From NCBI RefSeq assembly GCF_003344625.1, contig NZ_QPKJ02000001.1, forward strand, positions 62,001-126,000: 64,000 nucleotides of DNA, given 5' to 3'. This stretch comes from Solirubrobacter deserti (lineage in GTDB: Bacteria > Actinomycetota > Thermoleophilia > Solirubrobacterales > Solirubrobacteraceae). The translations under genes and the position numbers were made by a program. Of this stretch, positions 62,902 to 64,000 are shown piece by piece (within the stretch, counting starts at the first letter, position 1; each line of letters begins with the position of its first letter). Below the pieces are notes generated by a model. The model searched no databases. It was given only the letters and a program-made list of their open reading frames with translations, and was not told the origin of the DNA.

Positions 62902-64000
62902 CAGACCGGCGACTCGTCGCAGAGCTTCACGCGCGAGTGATCCTGGGACGGCCGCGGCCGCTCGCCGCGCCGCGCGCGCTCGCCGTGCCCGAAGACGCAC
63001 TCCGGGTCCGGCCCGGCCAGCGGCAGCCCGGTGAAGAACTTCGCCGCCATGCAGCCGCCGCGGCACGCGTCGTACATCGAGCACGACCCGCACGCGCCCG
63101 CCGCCTGCGGCTCTCGCAGCTCGCGAAACAGCGACGAGTCCCGCCACACCGTCCCGAATCCGGCGTCGCGCACGTTGCCGGCCAGGAACGTCTCGTGGAT
63201 CGCGAACGGGCACGCATAGACGTCGCCGATCGGGTCGATCAGGCACACGACGCGCCCCGCGCCGCACAGGTTGAGCCCCGGCAGCGCCTTCCCGTACGCA
63301 CCCAGGTGGAAGAACGAGTCGCCGGTCAGCACGTCCTCGCCGTGCGCGAGCAGCCACTCGTACACCGCCCGTTGCTGCTGGCGCGTGGGATGCAGCTCGT
63401 CCCACACGTCCGCGCCGCGTCCGGAAGGCCGCAGCCGCGTGAGCCGGAGCGTCGCGCCGAATTCGTCCGCGATCGCCTTGAACGCGTCCAGCTGATCCGC
63501 GTTCTCGCGCGTGATGACGACGCTGAGCTTCGCGCCCATCCCCGCCAGCAATCCGAGCGCGCGCATCGCGGTCGCGTACGACCCCACGCCGCGCACGCGG
63601 TCGTTGACCTCCGCGGTCGCGCCGTCGAGCGAGACCTGCACGTCCACGTAGTCCGACGCCCGCAGCCACTCGGCCCGTGCCGCATCGATCCGCGACCCGT
63701 TGGTGGAGAACTTCACGCCCACGTGATGCGCGGTGGCGTACTCGACGAGCTCCCAGAAGTCGCGCCGCACGGTCGGCTCGCCGCCGCCGATGTTCACGTA
63801 GAAGACCTGCATGCGCTCGAGCTCGTCGATGACCGCCTTGCACTCGGCGGTCGTCAGCTCGCGCGGGTCCCGCCGTCCGGAGGACGACAGGCAGTGCACG
63901 CACGCGAGGTTGCAGGCGTACGTGAGCTCCCACGTGAGGCAGATCGGCGCGTTCAGCCCGCGCTCGAACTCGTCGTTGAGCGGCCGCGACGCCTGGGACC
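62901..64000 (-). CDS. mftC: MftC: radical SAM maturase of mycofactocin (5' end beyond window)
   Basis: The frame is open to the right edge and encodes the radical-SAM cluster motif CNLACVHC near the truncated N-terminus (LTWELTYACNLACVHCLSS), the GGEP motif and two C-terminal SPASM-type cysteine clusters (CGAGRVVCLIDPIGDVYACP and CGSCSMYDACRGGC). MftC decarboxylates the C-terminal Tyr of MftA and cross-links Val-Tyr. The start and the mftA/mftB genes are expected just beyond 64000. Confidence 0.93.
   Translation of the reverse strand, partial: SQASRPLNDEFERGLNAPICLTWELTYACNLACVHCLSSSGRRDPRELTTAECKAVIDELERMQVFYVNIGGGEPTVRRDFWELVEYATAHHVGVKFSTNGSRIDAARAEWLRASDYVDVQVSLDGATAEVNDRVRGVGSYATAMRALGLLAGMGAKLSVVITRENADQLDAFKAIADEFGATLRLTRLRPSGRGADVWDELHPTRQQQRAVYEWLLAHGEDVLTGDSFFHLGAYGKALPGLNLCGAGRVVCLIDPIGDVYACPFAIHETFLAGNVRDAGFGTVWRDSSLFRELREPQAAGACGSCSMYDACRGGCMAAKFFTGLPLAGPDPECVFGHGERARRGERPRPSQDHSRVKLCDESPV

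Noticed and set aside
62901..64000. mftA or mftB within the window
   Set aside because: No short frame ending in the MftA-like Val-Tyr terminus was seen, and mftC itself is cut by the window edge; these genes should lie beyond 64000.

Overview
The window is a 64 kb piece of a very GC-rich actinobacterial chromosome. Dense gene packing, frequent ATGA/GTGA/TTGA stop-start overlaps, many GTG and TTG starts, a mycofactocin operon, a propane/acetone-type soluble di-iron monooxygenase operon and secreted proteins with Arg/Lys-rich C-terminal domains all suggest a soil Thermoleophilia (Solirubrobacter/Conexibacter-like). The lineage is inferred. I saw no rRNA, tRNA, CRISPR array, transposase or phage gene.

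Layout. (1) 1-3.0 kb: a LysR regulator divergent from a class D beta-lactamase-like protein that is overlapped by a PBP4-type D,D-carboxypeptidase. (2) 3.0-15.4 kb: an accessory catabolic block. A MatC-type carrier and a 916-residue FAD/Fe-S 2-hydroxyacid dehydrogenase lie on the minus strand. Divergent to them are a TetR regulator, a Gal80-like oxidoreductase, a serine-glyoxylate-type aminotransferase, a class III CoA-transferase, an enoyl-CoA hydratase, an MHS transporter, a mannitol-dehydrogenase-family enzyme and a LacI regulator. (3) 15.4-21.7 kb: membrane and envelope genes, including an ECF-sigma-like gene and its neighbour that are both frameshifted, a MopE-like secreted protein, a Kelch protein, an M23 endopeptidase and a DUF2238-like membrane protein. 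(4) 21.7-35.0 kb: a very long minus-strand array. It holds a GAF regulator, an IclR regulator, the monooxygenase genes prmA/B/C/D, an amidohydrolase, a DUF59 protein, an alcohol dehydrogenase, a dedicated GroEL, an amidase and a cytochrome P450. The amidase carries two copies of a palindromic repeat, one in-frame inside the gene and one at its 5' end. (5) 35.0-44.9 kb: ABC exporter, DHA2 efflux pump, VOC protein, AGE epimerase, NIPA/DMT transporter, a tripartite tricarboxylate transporter (tctCBA) and a lipoprotein. (6) 45.0-48.7 kb: a secreted TIM-barrel isomerase-like protein, a BNR lipoprotein and a ThuA lipoprotein. (7) 48.9-55.8 kb: an ebo cluster in the order inositol-phosphate synthase, eboC, TIM-barrel isomerase, eboA, eboB, eboE, eboF. 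(8) 55.9-64.0 kb: a ROK regulator, a MarR regulator, an acyl-CoA mutase large subunit with isobutyryl-CoA-mutase-like specificity residues, and mycofactocin genes mftF, an SDR, mftE, mftD and mftC. mftC runs off the right edge, and mftA/mftB are expected beyond it.

The most interesting system is the ebo cluster. Cyanobacterial ebo loci carry a 3-dehydroquinate-synthase-like EboD. Here that position is held by a myo-inositol-phosphate-synthase-like enzyme, which is also a sugar-phosphate carbocyclase. This suggests that the poorly understood Ebo pathway is built on a cyclitol whose chemistry differs between lineages. Other leads are the in-frame palindromic element in the amidase, the prm operon extended by an amidase and a P450, and the acyl-CoA mutase overlapping the 3' end of the mycofactocin operon.
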